Shown in pieces: positions 13,801-24,219 of a DNA stretch of 64,000 nt. Each line of letters begins with the position of its first letter. Positions within the stretch are counted from its first letter, which is position 1. The notes under the pieces are model-generated. The model was not told the DNA's origin and made no database searches. It was given only the letters and a program-made list of their open reading frames with translations. Origin of the DNA: Rutidosis leptorrhynchoides. Its lineage: Eukaryota > Streptophyta > Magnoliopsida > Asterales > Asteraceae. The position numbers and the translations under genes were made by a program. The stretch lies in contig NC_092340.1 in NCBI RefSeq assembly GCF_046630445.1, positions 17,152,001 through 17,216,000 on the forward strand, written 5' to 3'.

Positions 13801-14437
13801 TTCTTTTGCAGTTAATTTGTTGGCAAGGTTCAGCTCTGCTCCTACCAAAAGACACTGGAATGGGATCAAACACATATTTCGATACCTTCGAGGAACTACT
13901 GATTTAGGATTATTTTATTCTAACGAATCAAAACAAGATTTGGTTGGTTATGCAGATGCAGGTTATTTATCTGATCCACATAAAGCTAAATCTCAAACTG
14001 GATATGTATTCCTAAATGGAGGTACTGCAATATCATGGCGTTCTCAAAAACAAACACTTGTTGCTACATCGTCAAATCATGCCGAAGTGATTGCATTACA
14101 TGAAGCTACTCGAGAATGTTTTTGGTTGAGATCAATGACACAACTCATTACTGATTCTTGTGGACTAGAACGCGATAAAAGTCCAACAACTATCTATGAA
14201 GATAATGCAGCTTGCATAGCACAGATGAAAGAAGGGTATATCAAAAGTGACCGAACAAAACACATACCACCTAGATTCTTCTCATACACTCAAAATCTCA
14301 TTAAGGACAACCAGATTGAAATGAGATATGTGCAATCTAGCAAAAACTCTGCTGATCTTTTCACGAAAGCACTTCCAACTGCTATTTTCAGAACACACGT
14401 TCATAACATTGGCATGAGACATGTTCAAAAGATGTAA
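10886..14437 (+). CDS. Copia Pol polyprotein (PR-INT-RT-RH)
   Basis: An uninterrupted 1183-codon frame encoding all enzymes for copia transposition. Aspartic protease: DSG at residues 47-49. Integrase zinc finger: H183, H187, C219, C222. Integrase catalytic triad: candidates D250, D313 (RLDNAGEF) and E349 (NGLAES). Reverse transcriptase: YKARLVAQGF, LYGLKQSGRMW and YVDD at 852-855. RNase H: GYADAGY near 1020 and, further on, YEDNAAC and KHI. The integrase-before-RT order defines Ty1/copia. It is in the same frame as gag, separated by 21 codons and two stops (10820 and 10883), so it needs a separate start, splicing or stop bypass. The true start could be later, for example the Met codons near residues 25-29. 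Confidence 0.93.
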   Translation: MFQYYLFAFKILCNINVLTIYFLYMKFNMNFAGIQHQSSGGDLCIADSGTTHTILKSEKYFIDLKPTEGTIHTISGPANLIKGIGKANFILPNGTKFLINDALFSPKSSRNLLSFSDIYLNGYDYQSVTTENEKYLSITDKSHVVEKLPRLSSGLHYTHINVPEIHMVVNEKYIDLGVFSLWHNRLGHPGSTMMKRIIECTHGHPLKDRKIHHDTMVPCTSCSLGKLITRPSPLKVEKESPMFLERIQGDICGPIHPPCGPFRYFMVLIDASSRWSHVCLLSSRNVAFAKFLAQIIKLRAHFPDYTIKRVRLDNAGEFTSQAFNDYCMSIGIVVEHSVAHVHTQNGLAESLIKRLQLIARPLIMRTKLPVSIWGHAILHAAALIRIRPSASHKYSPLQLAFGQEPNISHLRTFGCAVYVPIATPQRTKMGPQRRLGIYVGYETSSILRYIEPMTGDVFTARFADCHFNETLFPRLGGEMKNKENDVSWCEPQLKYLDPRTKECETEVQKIMHIQELANQLPDAFTDTKTVTKSYIPAVNTPARIEIPKAGNNVTHESLPRQKRGRPIGSKDKNPRKRKSADNEVKESVQEEPQISTPTAEEIDDVNTEIAINYAYSKILWNRNEMKNLDEKFSFNVAYDIMNNDDDPEPTSMVECQNRHDWAQWKEAIRAELESLNKRKVFGSIILTPKDVKPVGYRWIFVRKRNEKNEVTRYKARLVAQGFSQRPGIDYEETYSPVMDAITFRYLISLAVSKNLEMHLMDVVTAYLYGSLDSDIYMKIPEGFKVPEASNAKPKEMYSIKLQRSLYGLKQSGRMWYNRLSDYLISKGYTNNLTCPCVFIKKTTSGYVIIAVYVDDLNIIGTNKEIHEAIQLLKKEFEMKDLGKTKYCLGLQIEHMPNGLLVHQTTYTEKILKRFNMDKAKPLSTPMVVRSLNVEADPFRPCEDQEDILGPEVPYLSAIGALMYLTNCTRPDISFAVNLLARFSSAPTKRHWNGIKHIFRYLRGTTDLGLFYSNESKQDLVGYADAGYLSDPHKAKSQTGYVFLNGGTAISWRSQKQTLVATSSNHAEVIALHEATRECFWLRSMTQLITDSCGLERDKSPTTIYEDNAACIAQMKEGYIKSDRTKHIPPRFFSYTQNLIKDNQIEMRYVQSSKNSADLFTKALPTAIFRTHVHNIGMRHVQKM

Positions 14438-14598
14438 CAGCTGAAGCGATGTCTACTTGAGGGGGAGTCAACTCCATGCTGCACTCTTTTTCCCTTAGCT
14501 AAAGTTTTTTCCCACTGGGTTTTCTTTAGCAAGGTTTTTAACGAGGCAGTAATTTATAGTTGATCTTCAACAAAATAAAATTGCTATCCAAGGGGGAG
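14438..14598 (+). other. Copia 3' untranslated region with polypurine tract
   Basis: Non-coding DNA between the pol stop and the 3' LTR. The tract AGGGGGAG (14591-14598) immediately before the LTR is the plus-strand primer site. A similar 'gagggggagtc' occurs at 14459-14469, possibly a second tract. Confidence 0.85.
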
Positions 14599-14980
14599 TG
14601 TTATAATAATAATAATAATATAGATATGGATAGTCAATTTTGGTGTATACATATAGTCAATTTTGGTACACAAAGTATGTATTTTTATATTGAGATTTTA
14701 GGCTATAAATACTCATGAATGCAAGCATTAAACTTGCACCATTTCTCACACTTACAAAGTGTTTCTTTCTTTCTCTCCATTATCATCTTTGTTCTTACAC
14801 TTCATTATTAGTATTCTAAATCAAGAATCAAATCACTAAAGGTAGTTATAAGCCTACTGAATTATAACATCAAAAATCAAACCACTAAAGGTAGTTATAA
14901 GCCTACTGAATTATAACATCAAGAATCAAACCACTAAAGGTAGTTATAAGCCTACTGAATTATAACATCAAGAATCAAAC
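14599..14980 (+). repeat. 3' LTR of the copia element, truncated
   Basis: Matches the 5' LTR base for base from TGTTATAA onward, as far as I can see. It holds three complete 49-bp terminal units and the first 13 bp of a fourth (tcaagaatcaaac, 14968-14980), then stops abruptly. Losing about 36 bp of the fourth unit, rather than having fewer repeats, best explains why the two LTRs are otherwise identical. Confidence 0.9.
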
Positions 14981-15317
14981 TTCAACATCTTTCCAATTGT
15001 GGAGTTGGGTCCTATTGCGGGACGGTATTGTTGTGGAACTACTCAGACGCAACTATTTTTTCAAATAGAACAATACCAAAAATGATATGAACTTCAGCAA
15101 TTTATGTTACTGTAAAAATCGAAAGGAAAAATAGAAGAAAAGAACAGGAAACCTAATCGAAACGAAAACCCTAGGATCAACCTCCAAATTCAGGAGAAAG
15201 AGTATTTATTTTTATCTTTTTTTTAAATAAAAAGAAGAAACGTACGTGGATCTCCTTGTTGGTGGGGGCGCTGGTGGCGGTGATGGTGGTGGTGCTGGTG
15301 GCGGGGGTATTTGTGGC
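14981..15317 (-). repeat. Inverted copy of a block A fragment
   Basis: This 337-bp piece is the reverse complement of 8247-8583, including the Pro/Thr-rich 'accaccagc' region. It is fused directly to the broken copia 3' LTR. About 37 bp of filler follow (15318-15354), containing two partial 'ccctaaaaacaaaaaat' words, before block A' begins. This looks like a template-switch repair junction. Confidence 0.9.
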
Positions 15318-15354
15318 CCTAAAAACAAAAAATTGAACCCGTAACAAGTCAATA

Positions 15355-18291
15355 AATGCAGCCCTAAAAACAAAAAATATCGACGTTTAAAAGTCAATAA
15401 ATCAGCAAAAATAAAGCATTGAAGGTCTTGATCAATTTTATAAGATAAATAATGGTAGTATAAGCAAATCCAACCCCCTCCGATGCAACCTTGTGCACAT
15501 GAATCAAATACCAAACTACCCTATTTAAAGTTCTTCACATACCTGGGCAAAAAGTCAGAGTGCCAAAACTTAATCCATTAACTTTTTGAAATCTTTGGTA
15601 GTTCACGATTAGTATACCATGGTTCAATAAATGTGTCCATGGACCATGATCATGATATCACCAAGTTTAGTCTCTAACTTTGCAGCTCCAACCTTGGTCC
15701 AATATTCTGCCATTTGACATGTTGACTGTTGGAAGTCAACTTTCCTGCAAAAACCCTGAATTGTGCTCTAGTAACCATTCTACACATTCCAATGGGGATC
15801 ATTTTATCAGAAACATGACATGTTGACTGTTGGAAGTTCATCATAGTTCATCTAGTTGAACAATGCACAATGAAGGTGACCAGCTGATTTATTGAAATGT
15901 TACTGAAAAAAACATAATTTAGACCATGGAAAAAACCATTACCGTGTTAACTGTCAACTCATGAAGCCCAACGCACTGTATATATTTAAACCACTCATCT
16001 AGAGGATTTTTGGAAGTCGTCTGGGTAGGTGCCAATGAACCGAGTCGTCTTCTATGTGCATTTCTAGTAATTTGTAAATTTCACAAAAGTAGAAAAGATT
16101 GTACACATATAGGCGGCCTCAGTCCACCACACAATCTGTCACATATTGAAGGGTTAGTATTAGCGGCTCCTGTTAGCATACACGCTTCTTCCTTATTACA
16201 ATGACTCTATTACATATCAGTTATCATTGATAGTCTCAAATCATTTAGTTTGACTTTCCATCATTTTATTTAAAAAAATTCAATTTACTGTAAAGAACAA
16301 AAAATATGATTTTGAGCAACAGTTTTAAAAAATGTTGCCTGCATAACCGTATGCCTTCAGGGAAGGCTTAAACCACTTGATCATCATCACAATCATATAC
16401 TTTAAAAATTAAATTATCATTCGAAGTATGAACTTAAGCACTTTTTATTTTTTAACTATATAAATCAACCCTAACACAACAAAGCTTTATAATGATTTAT
16501 GATCAATATGAGTAGACCAGTGACGTTTAAGATATGATTTTAAAAATGTTTATTAGTGAAGTACACATATTGCATCATCATCAATCTAAAAATACTCACG
16601 CAATAAATATCACACATATACATATACATCAAGTTCTTTTAATATTACATGAGATGAATCAAATATCATACCAGATGACGTACGAAATGAAAATAACGTT
16701 GTTCTCTGCACAAAAACACAAACAATAATCATCAACCCGTATTTTTCAAAAAGATGTACCAATATAACTAATTGAAAATTAAAAATATCGGATAATAACA
16801 ATCGAAACAAACTATTAACATCACCGTCATCATCAAGAAGAATTCGATGAATTGTAGCGTCGTTCTTTTAGGGGTTTTTTTGTTCTAAGAAGGGCGTGAC
16901 AACTATTGTGAAGGAGAGATACAGATGACGATGACTTGAACCCTAATTTTGAAGTAACGGAAGAAGATATGATTGCATCGTCATACGCTTTGAGATTTTT
17001 TTACAGGAAAACCTTCCGGCGAGTTAAAGTATACCGGAGTTATAACATAAAATTTGTACCATTCGGTTTGTAAAAGTGTAGGGAATTGATCTGTTGTACC
17101 GGCTACAGCTATTACGGCCGTCGGAGGCCATAATCGCCGATGAAAATCTTGTGGTGGATAGAATTTGGAAGAAAGAGAGAGGAGAATGATAAATGGAGGC
17201 AGTTAATTGCCGGATGTTTATGTGACACGTGGCTTGATTTCAGCAGTGTTAAGGATAATTAAGTTCACTAATCAGAGGTTAACATGTGGATTAAGGGATT
17301 AGAGAGTGATTAGCAGAAGGACACGTGGCAGTGTTCTTGTGCTTTATATGATGTATAAGATAAGATAAGATAAGATATGATTCTTGTAAACGTCACCCAA
17401 TACGATACCACCACATATACTGTAGCCTTTTTTTTTTTTTTCCCCCGGAACTCAAACACCCCTCACTTCCCCTTTCAGAACCCACCTCTCACCACCAGCA
17501 ACCACGGCCACCTCCAGCGCCACCACCAGCGCAACCACGGCCAGCACCACCGCCACAAATACCCCCGCCACCAGCACCACCACCATCACCGCCACCAGCG
17601 CCCCCACCAACAAGGAGATCCACGTACGTTTCTTCTTTTTATTTAAAAAAAAGATAAAAATAAATACTCTTTCTCCTGAATTTGGAGGTTGATCCTAGGG
17701 TTTTCGTTTCGATTAGGTTTCCTGTTCTTTTCTTCTATTTTTCCTTTCGATTTTTACAGTAACATAAATTGCTGAAGTTCATATCATTTTTGGTATTGTT
17801 CTATTTGAAAAAATAGTTGCGTCTGAGTAGTTCCACAACAATACCGTCCCGCAATAGGACCCAACTCCACAATTGGAAAGATGTTGAAGATAAATTTAAT
17901 TTTCTTCAATATTTGGAAGAAAGCCTACACAAAGTATGGAGTCAGAGCAAAGCATCCTAAAAGACCAATTTGGTAACTCCAATTTTCCAATTAGTCGTAC
18001 CGATTAGCTATAATGAACTTTGTCGCGTGTAACATATATGCTAATGAAAATGCCATTCAAAATCAAATTCAAATAATAAATAAAATAAAAGGTTGACCTG
18101 TCAACTGTCATTTGTGTTCTATTCTGAGAGTGGGGTAATGAGCTATAGCAACACAAAGAAAGTTAAGCTAAAAGTCATACTATAACATTATATATAGTAA
18201 TAATAATACCATTCAAAGAAAAACAGTGATAATGGTTTGAAGTAGGTATAATCATATGAGTATGCTCTTAAAAGTGACATGTAGTAGTTTT
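15355..18291. repeat. Block A', second copy of the segmental duplication
   Basis: Direct, near-identical copy of 5551-8986 without the hAT MITE and without the copia insertion at its right end. It runs straight into 'tatgtttctta', giving the pre-insertion sequence of the copia site. Its short frames are copies of those in block A. No functional gene is recognised. Confidence 0.88.
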
Positions 18292-18506
18292 ATGTTTCTT
18301 ATATTTTGGTAATATACATATATGTAACATTTGAAGGTTTAGTAATCAGTACAAGGCTAAAATTCGAGTTGATTTCTTAACTAAACAAGCCCAATATGAG
18401 GACAGGATTGATTTTCACTTTGAAGGTTTAATTTTTTTCCAAGTATCTTCCACTACTTTGTTTAATATTAATTTTATAAGATGTCTTCATTATGACCTGT
18501 TTGTAG

Positions 18507-19024
18507 TGTAAGATCGCATAGCCCAAACACAATGTCCTGCAATATAAGCCCAAGAGTCCATCCTTTTCTAAAACCAATTGGTGATAGAGGGACTTCCACT
18601 TAGACTTATATACATACATTTGTTTTTGTCCCATGACCGATGTGGGACTTTGGTTAACTCTCAACCTGGTGGGTAGGGCAGGGAGATTTTGATACAAGGC
18701 TTCCAGGATCAACTCATCGTGCCAGGGTCTCCCTCGAACGAGAGCTGGGTCCACTCATCGCTGCTAAAGACCGAGGGGTGCGCCACGTCGCTGCGTGCGC
18801 TCAGGGGTGCGCCCTAATGCGCCGTCCACCACATCGGGGCTATAGCCTAGCTCTGATAACACTTGTAAGATCGCATAGCCCAAACACAATGTCCTGCAAT
18901 ATAAGCCCAAGAGTCCATCCTTTTCTAAAACCAATTGGTGATAGAGGGACTTCCCCTTAGACTTATATACATACATTTGTTTTTGTCCCATGACCGATGT
19001 GGGACTTTGGTTTGCACCCTTACA
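18507..19024 (-). mobile_element. TRIM element (terminal-repeat retrotransposon in miniature)
   Basis: A 518-bp element with TG...CA ends and short direct terminal repeats of about 150-160 bp (18507 to about 18660, and 18864-19024). It is flanked by the 5-bp target duplication TGTAG (18502-18506 and 19025-19029). On the minus strand the repeat at 18864-19024 is followed by 'tgttatcagagct' (18852-18860 region), close to the initiator tRNA-Met primer site, so the element reads on the minus strand. The interior of about 200 bp is GC-rich and has no coding capacity. One LTR edge differs (TGAGAGTTAACC versus TGTAAGGGTGCAAACC), so the exact inner boundary of the 3' LTR is uncertain. Confidence 0.88.
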
Positions 19025-19029
19025 TGTAG

Positions 19030-21060
19030 TATTTCATGATCACATCTAATTATATTTTTCATTATAATGTTACATGTGTAGACGTACAGGATATGCTTAT
19101 TAGATCTAAAAAGTTACAACGCTGTAATTCACGAGCATAGGAGCAATGTTGTGAAGCTTTGAGGGAAGGAGCAGAACACCTTGCCACCATATGACCCAAC
19201 GTATCTGATTATTCGGAAGATTCGTTAAATTTGAAAACATCCGAGCTAATGAATTCCCAGATCACTACGTTCAAAAGGTTGTGAAATACTCAATTTCTAC
19301 AGGTACTACAACCCTCATAGCATATTCTTAGTATAAAGGGTAAATACAAGACATTAGTAAGTGAATGTTGAAAGTCAGATACCCTCTTCTCCTTTCCTTT
19401 AGAGTTGAAACACCGTACATTATCTAATCCATAGTATGCTCTGATAATATGCTCTTTCTTCTGTACATGAACTCATTTTTATATCTAATCAATGTGCTCT
19501 TTCTTCTGTACATGGACTCATAATCCAATGGCCTAACATACTTCATATAAACATTTGGTCAGCTTTGACTTTTTTTTTTCAAATAAAAAAGTAAAAAAAT
19601 ATATATATATTTGTTTTGTTGAGATCTTCAAGTTAGAAAAGGAAAAACTTACGAGGTGATGATTCTAAGCTCATTTCTTCGCATTGGTTATTCTATTTTC
19701 ACTATATTACGGTTTCACTATGTCTTCATATCTTATTCTATTATTACCTGTGTTCACAAACAGACTCCACTTGTTGACTTTTTTAATTGCAAGAGCATGT
19801 TGTTGCTGCTAATGTTCATGATCTATAGTATAGGGTAATTGAAACGGTATCATATTCTGTATATGTTTGAATTGACAAATTAAGTCAACGTTAAAAGGTT
19901 TAATCATGTGTTCTGATCTTGAAGCAGCTGCTATTGTTACCGATGGATTAACAGTACTGGAGGTGCTTATAGTCAGTCGTGGATATGTGAACTGACTACT
20001 TTGTTTGGTGTAACTCAAATGCATCCAATAAATCAATAGGTGTTGTTTTCTAGAGGTGGATAATGGGCGGGTCAGTGGGTTAATAGGTCAAATGGATTAT
20101 ATATGGGTCAAAACTCAATATGGAAAACAAATGGATTAAAATTGGGTCAAAACTCAATATGCAAAATTTTAGTGTCAATACGGGCTGGGGAAGGTTGATC
20201 TGAACACTTATCCAACAGTTGTTTAAATTTTATACAAGTTGTGCGTCAAATATGAATAAAAAAAATCTATATTATTTCAATAAGATGGGTCAGTTGGGAA
20301 GAATATAGGCAATGGGTCCAAACAAATTAGGTTAAAAATGGGCAAGTTTCATACATACCCTTATTTGAAGTAATTGATTATCTTATAAAATATGATTACG
20401 ATTTATTTACTATATACTATCATACTAAAATAGTTTAGGTAGTTTTATGCTTGAAATTTTTTGACCTGTTTCCTTTTAGAATTTCAATGTCTACTCATTT
20501 GACCTGTTACAAAAAAGATTTAAACCATATCGACCCATTCATATTTAAATGATTCAAAATGGAGAACAAACATACATTTTTTATTCACATTTCATACTTT
20601 CTACTTTTATTGTTTGATTATCATATGATATCATTTTGAGATAAAATTGTGAATGTAGAACATACGGTCAGCTCTTTATGTGTGATATGTGCTGAATTGC
20701 ATTTATTTTGTCTACTATATGCTTTTTCTTTCGTGACTTTTGATTTGTGTGCATGGTTTTTATATTGTTGCAACTGATTTTTTGGGTAATTTACCATGCT
20801 CCAGCTCTTTAATTGGTGGAACCCTGGTGATATATCGATTGGCACTACAGGTACATAATATCTTATTTATTCGTGCCCATTTTAAGTAGAGGTGTCAATT
20901 TTGACCCAATAGTCTATGAACTGTTTGATCTACTTTATTATTCTTTCTTAAGGGGTCATATGGGTTATACTAAAGAATTTAACTAATGTTGGAACAGCTT
21001 AAATGGATTGAATGATTCAAATGGGCTGAAAGTAGATCAAATGGAATTTTTAATGTTAAT
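19030..21060. other. Gene-poor stretch, possible decayed gene
   Basis: No intact gene. Low-complexity 'gggtca'-rich intergenic or intronic text lies at about 20060-20350 and 20470-20560. Short exon-like frames occur on the plus strand at about 19205-19300 (ending TCTACAG|GTACTA) and 19905-19990. They may be remains of an intron-rich gene, but I cannot assign a family. Confidence 0.3.
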
Positions 21061-21063
21061 GGG

Positions 21064-21324
21064 TCAATACCTGTTCTGATTCAAAAAAAGTGTATTTTGA
21101 CAAGGACGCCTTAACCCTGTTTGCCTATGGCATCCACCAGACCCACCCCGAAAGGGACGTGTGCCTTTAAAATATCTCCCCTGGATACCCATAATGTGAA
21201 GAAATGGGTTCGAACCTGCGCCTGTTTCTGATTCAAGCCAAACACATGGTGGGCCCACGGATCTTAAGCATCGGGTCAATACCTCTTGAATCATTCTATA
21301 TAGAAAAAATCCATGATTAGTCAT
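21064..21324 (-). repeat. Possible tRNA-derived SINE fragment
   Basis: The minus strand carries GGTTCGAACCC (complement of 21208-21218), a perfect pol III B-box core, within a GC-richer 260-bp block unlike its neighbours. No clear A box is visible upstream and no target duplication was found, so the SINE assignment is tentative. Confidence 0.3.
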
Positions 21325-21465
21325 GTTGGCATATTTGTTGATTTGAGCAAATTCGAGATGTATTTTATTCCTAAATGGTGAATTTGCAACCGTTTATGCA
21401 ACAACTTTGATGTGGTTTACTATTATTTCAACTTCATTCCAACCATACTTTATGCATACCAACTA

Positions 21466-21738
21466 CTCCCTCTGTCCCGGATTAATTGTCCAGTATTCCT
21501 TTTTGGGACGTTCCAAATTAATTGTCCACTTACAAATATGGAAAGTAAATTTGATGATGTTTACAATATTGTCCCTAATGAATTAATTAAATTACAAAGG
21601 TGAGAGAGATTTCTAATTAATTAGTTGAGGGTAAAACAGTAAAGTAAGAAAAAAGTACAGAAAAAGTACAGTGTGATAATGACATTTCTTAAACTGTGTG
21701 TTTTTTGTCTGGGGACAATTAATCTGGGACGGAGGGAG
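21466..21738. mobile_element. Stowaway (Tc1/mariner) MITE
   Basis: A 273-bp element starting CTCCCTCTGTCCCGGATTAA and ending with the inverted equivalent TTAATCTGGGACGGAGGGAG. It is flanked by the dinucleotide TA on each side (21464-21465 and 21739-21740). CTCCCTCYGTCCC ends and a TA target duplication are diagnostic of plant Stowaway elements. There is no transposase; mobilisation would be in trans. Confidence 0.95.
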
Positions 21739-21860
21739 TATTAATTAAAATGTATCAGTAATAAAAATTCAAAAGTTTATATGTATTAGATTTGTAACCT
21801 CATACTAAACTGTTGATGCAGATGCATAAATAGACACAAAATAGTAGGAATTGTGCATTT

Positions 21861-24124
21861 TGTGAGACGACTCGTCCGAATCCATAAGGACGAATACAAT
21901 AACAAATGAATACATCGCGAGGTACTTGACCTCTATATGATACATTTTACAAACATTGCATTCGTTTTTAAAAGACAAACTTTCATTGCATCGAAAGTTG
22001 ACGGCATGCATACCATTTCATAATATATCCAACTATAATTGACTTAATAATAATCTTGATGAACTCAACGACTCGAATGCAACGTTTTTTGAAATATGTC
22101 ATGAATGACTCCAAGTAATATCTCTAAAATGAGCAAATGCACAGCGGAATATTTCTTTCATACATGAGAATAAACATGCTTTCAAGTGTCAACCAAAAGG
22201 TTGGTGAGTTTATAGGTTTATCATAAACAATAAAATTCATCATTTTGATAGACCACAAGATTTAAATATAGTACACATATCTCGTGTACTAAACCATTTT
22301 TCATAATGCTTGGCAGAGTAGGTTCGTATCCTTTTCTCCCCCGTAGGTTCCTCGCGATTTTTAATAACCGTACACATATCTCGTGCACAAAAATAATACA
22401 CATAACCTGTGTATAAAAATTATTTTCTCGATACATAACATTCGATTTGATTTCATTGCTCAACATGGTAACCGACCTTAACATATAATGTGCATCAATA
22501 ATATCCCCAAAACAGAACATCTCGTTTGTATAATATATAAACTTCGAAGTACTAAACACCACGCCCACTAGCTCTTCCGTCTAGTGAACATTCTGGGTGG
22601 GGGTGTTAAACTCAGTAGCTACCTTTAGAATTCGCGTGAATTAGGGCGATACCCATTTCTAATTCTTAGGTTACCAAGCAATTATAATTAGGGGAAAATA
22701 TTCACAACAATTAGTGGCAATTATCACGTCCAACTAATTCAATAATAATTCACAGAACTTCTGTCTGCATAATAATTCATTCGAGGAATGTTTTTCTTGT
22801 GTCTATCTCGTCAAACATTTATAAAAGCATTTCATGTATTCTCAGTTTCAAAATATAGATTGTAAAAGCATTTAATAGAACAGTTATAAAAACAGCACAT
22901 GTATTCTCAGTCCCAAAAATGTAAAGAGTAAAAGGGAGCAAATGAACTCACGATATGATATTTTGTAGTAAAATTATGCATACGACTGAACTGAACAATG
23001 CAGGTTGGCCTCGGATTCACGAACCTATATCATTTATATATATTAAAACATGTAATAATATTCAAACAAATTTATTAATTAATATTAATATACTTGTTAT
23101 CTTAATAATTTATATGTTATTGTAATAACTAGATTAATTATAACTATTTTATATTTTTATAGATATTAACATTTTATTTAAAAATTAGTATGTAATATTA
23201 ATTTAGTTATGATATATGAAATGAATATGTATCATTTTATATAGATAATATTTATTTGTAATAATAATAATAATATAGTTCTTATAATAATAATAATAAT
23301 AATACTAGTAATAGTAAAAATGATAGTAATAATCATAATATTAATAAAATAATAATAATGATAATGATAGCGGCGGCGGCTGCGGCAGTAGTAATAATGG
23401 TAATAGTAATACTGCCTCAAAGAAGTAGCCTTAAAAAAATGCTCAAGTACGGGTTTGAACCCGCGACCTCCCACTAACCTGATACATCTTTAACCATTCC
23501 ACTGTTCATCATTTTCTGTTTCAATGAAGATTCTAATTTCTTTTATCCCATATTTCACTTTCTTCATTAACATGTATCATTTATCATCATCTCATTTATC
23601 TTATCCTCATAATCCTAATAATTTTATCATCATAATCTCTCGATCATCATTCCCGCATCATAACCCATTATCCATCATCCTATATATTATCAAACCGCCA
23701 CCTATATCATAATCATCTAAAGTATTTGCTTTGGCGCAACATCTAATTCCATATAGTAAATCATAAACGGCCTAAGTTGTTTTAGTCCAAAGGAAAATCA
23801 TTTGGCCAATAATAATTGCATTAATCGGCCCCAAAAAAATAAAACGATCCAAAGGCAATCAATGGTTTACGGTAACAGCAGCTGCTCGATATACTCCTTG
23901 TTGGGCCAGAACTAAATAGTTGGGCCTAAGCTAATCTCTGTTGGGCCTTTACTAAATAACGGCTGAAACAAAAAAAAAAAATATGATGGAAGTTGCTGCT
24001 CACGTGGTCTTTCTTGGGTGGGTTCGAATAACAAACAAACAGTAGTAGTAGGTCGACAAACCCCATAGCTAGCCGGAGTGGTTTTTGGGTTTTGGTTCTA
24101 GGAAGCTTGTAACGGTAGAAGATG

Positions 24125-24219
<95 letters not shown>

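Larger units (their letters stand above)
8987..14980 (+). mobile_element. Young Ty1/copia LTR retrotransposon
   Basis: A 418-bp 5' LTR (8987-9404) and a 3' LTR (14599-14967 plus 13 bp) begin TGTTATAA and end TTATAACA. They appear identical over the shared part by eye. Gag and pol are open and in copia order (protease, integrase, reverse transcriptase, RNase H), so the element is recent and possibly still competent. The 3' LTR is broken 13 bp into its fourth terminal repeat, where it abuts an inverted scrap of block A, so no right-hand target duplication is present. The left flank 'agtttt' (8981-8986) corresponds to the uninterrupted site at 18286-18291 in block A'. Confidence 0.95.

Noticed and set aside
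23441-23480. tRNA-like text 'gggtttgaacccgcgacctc', also near 2681
   Set aside because: It has the look of a T-arm, but no acceptor stem, anticodon arm or A box could be built around it; it is a shared LTR word.
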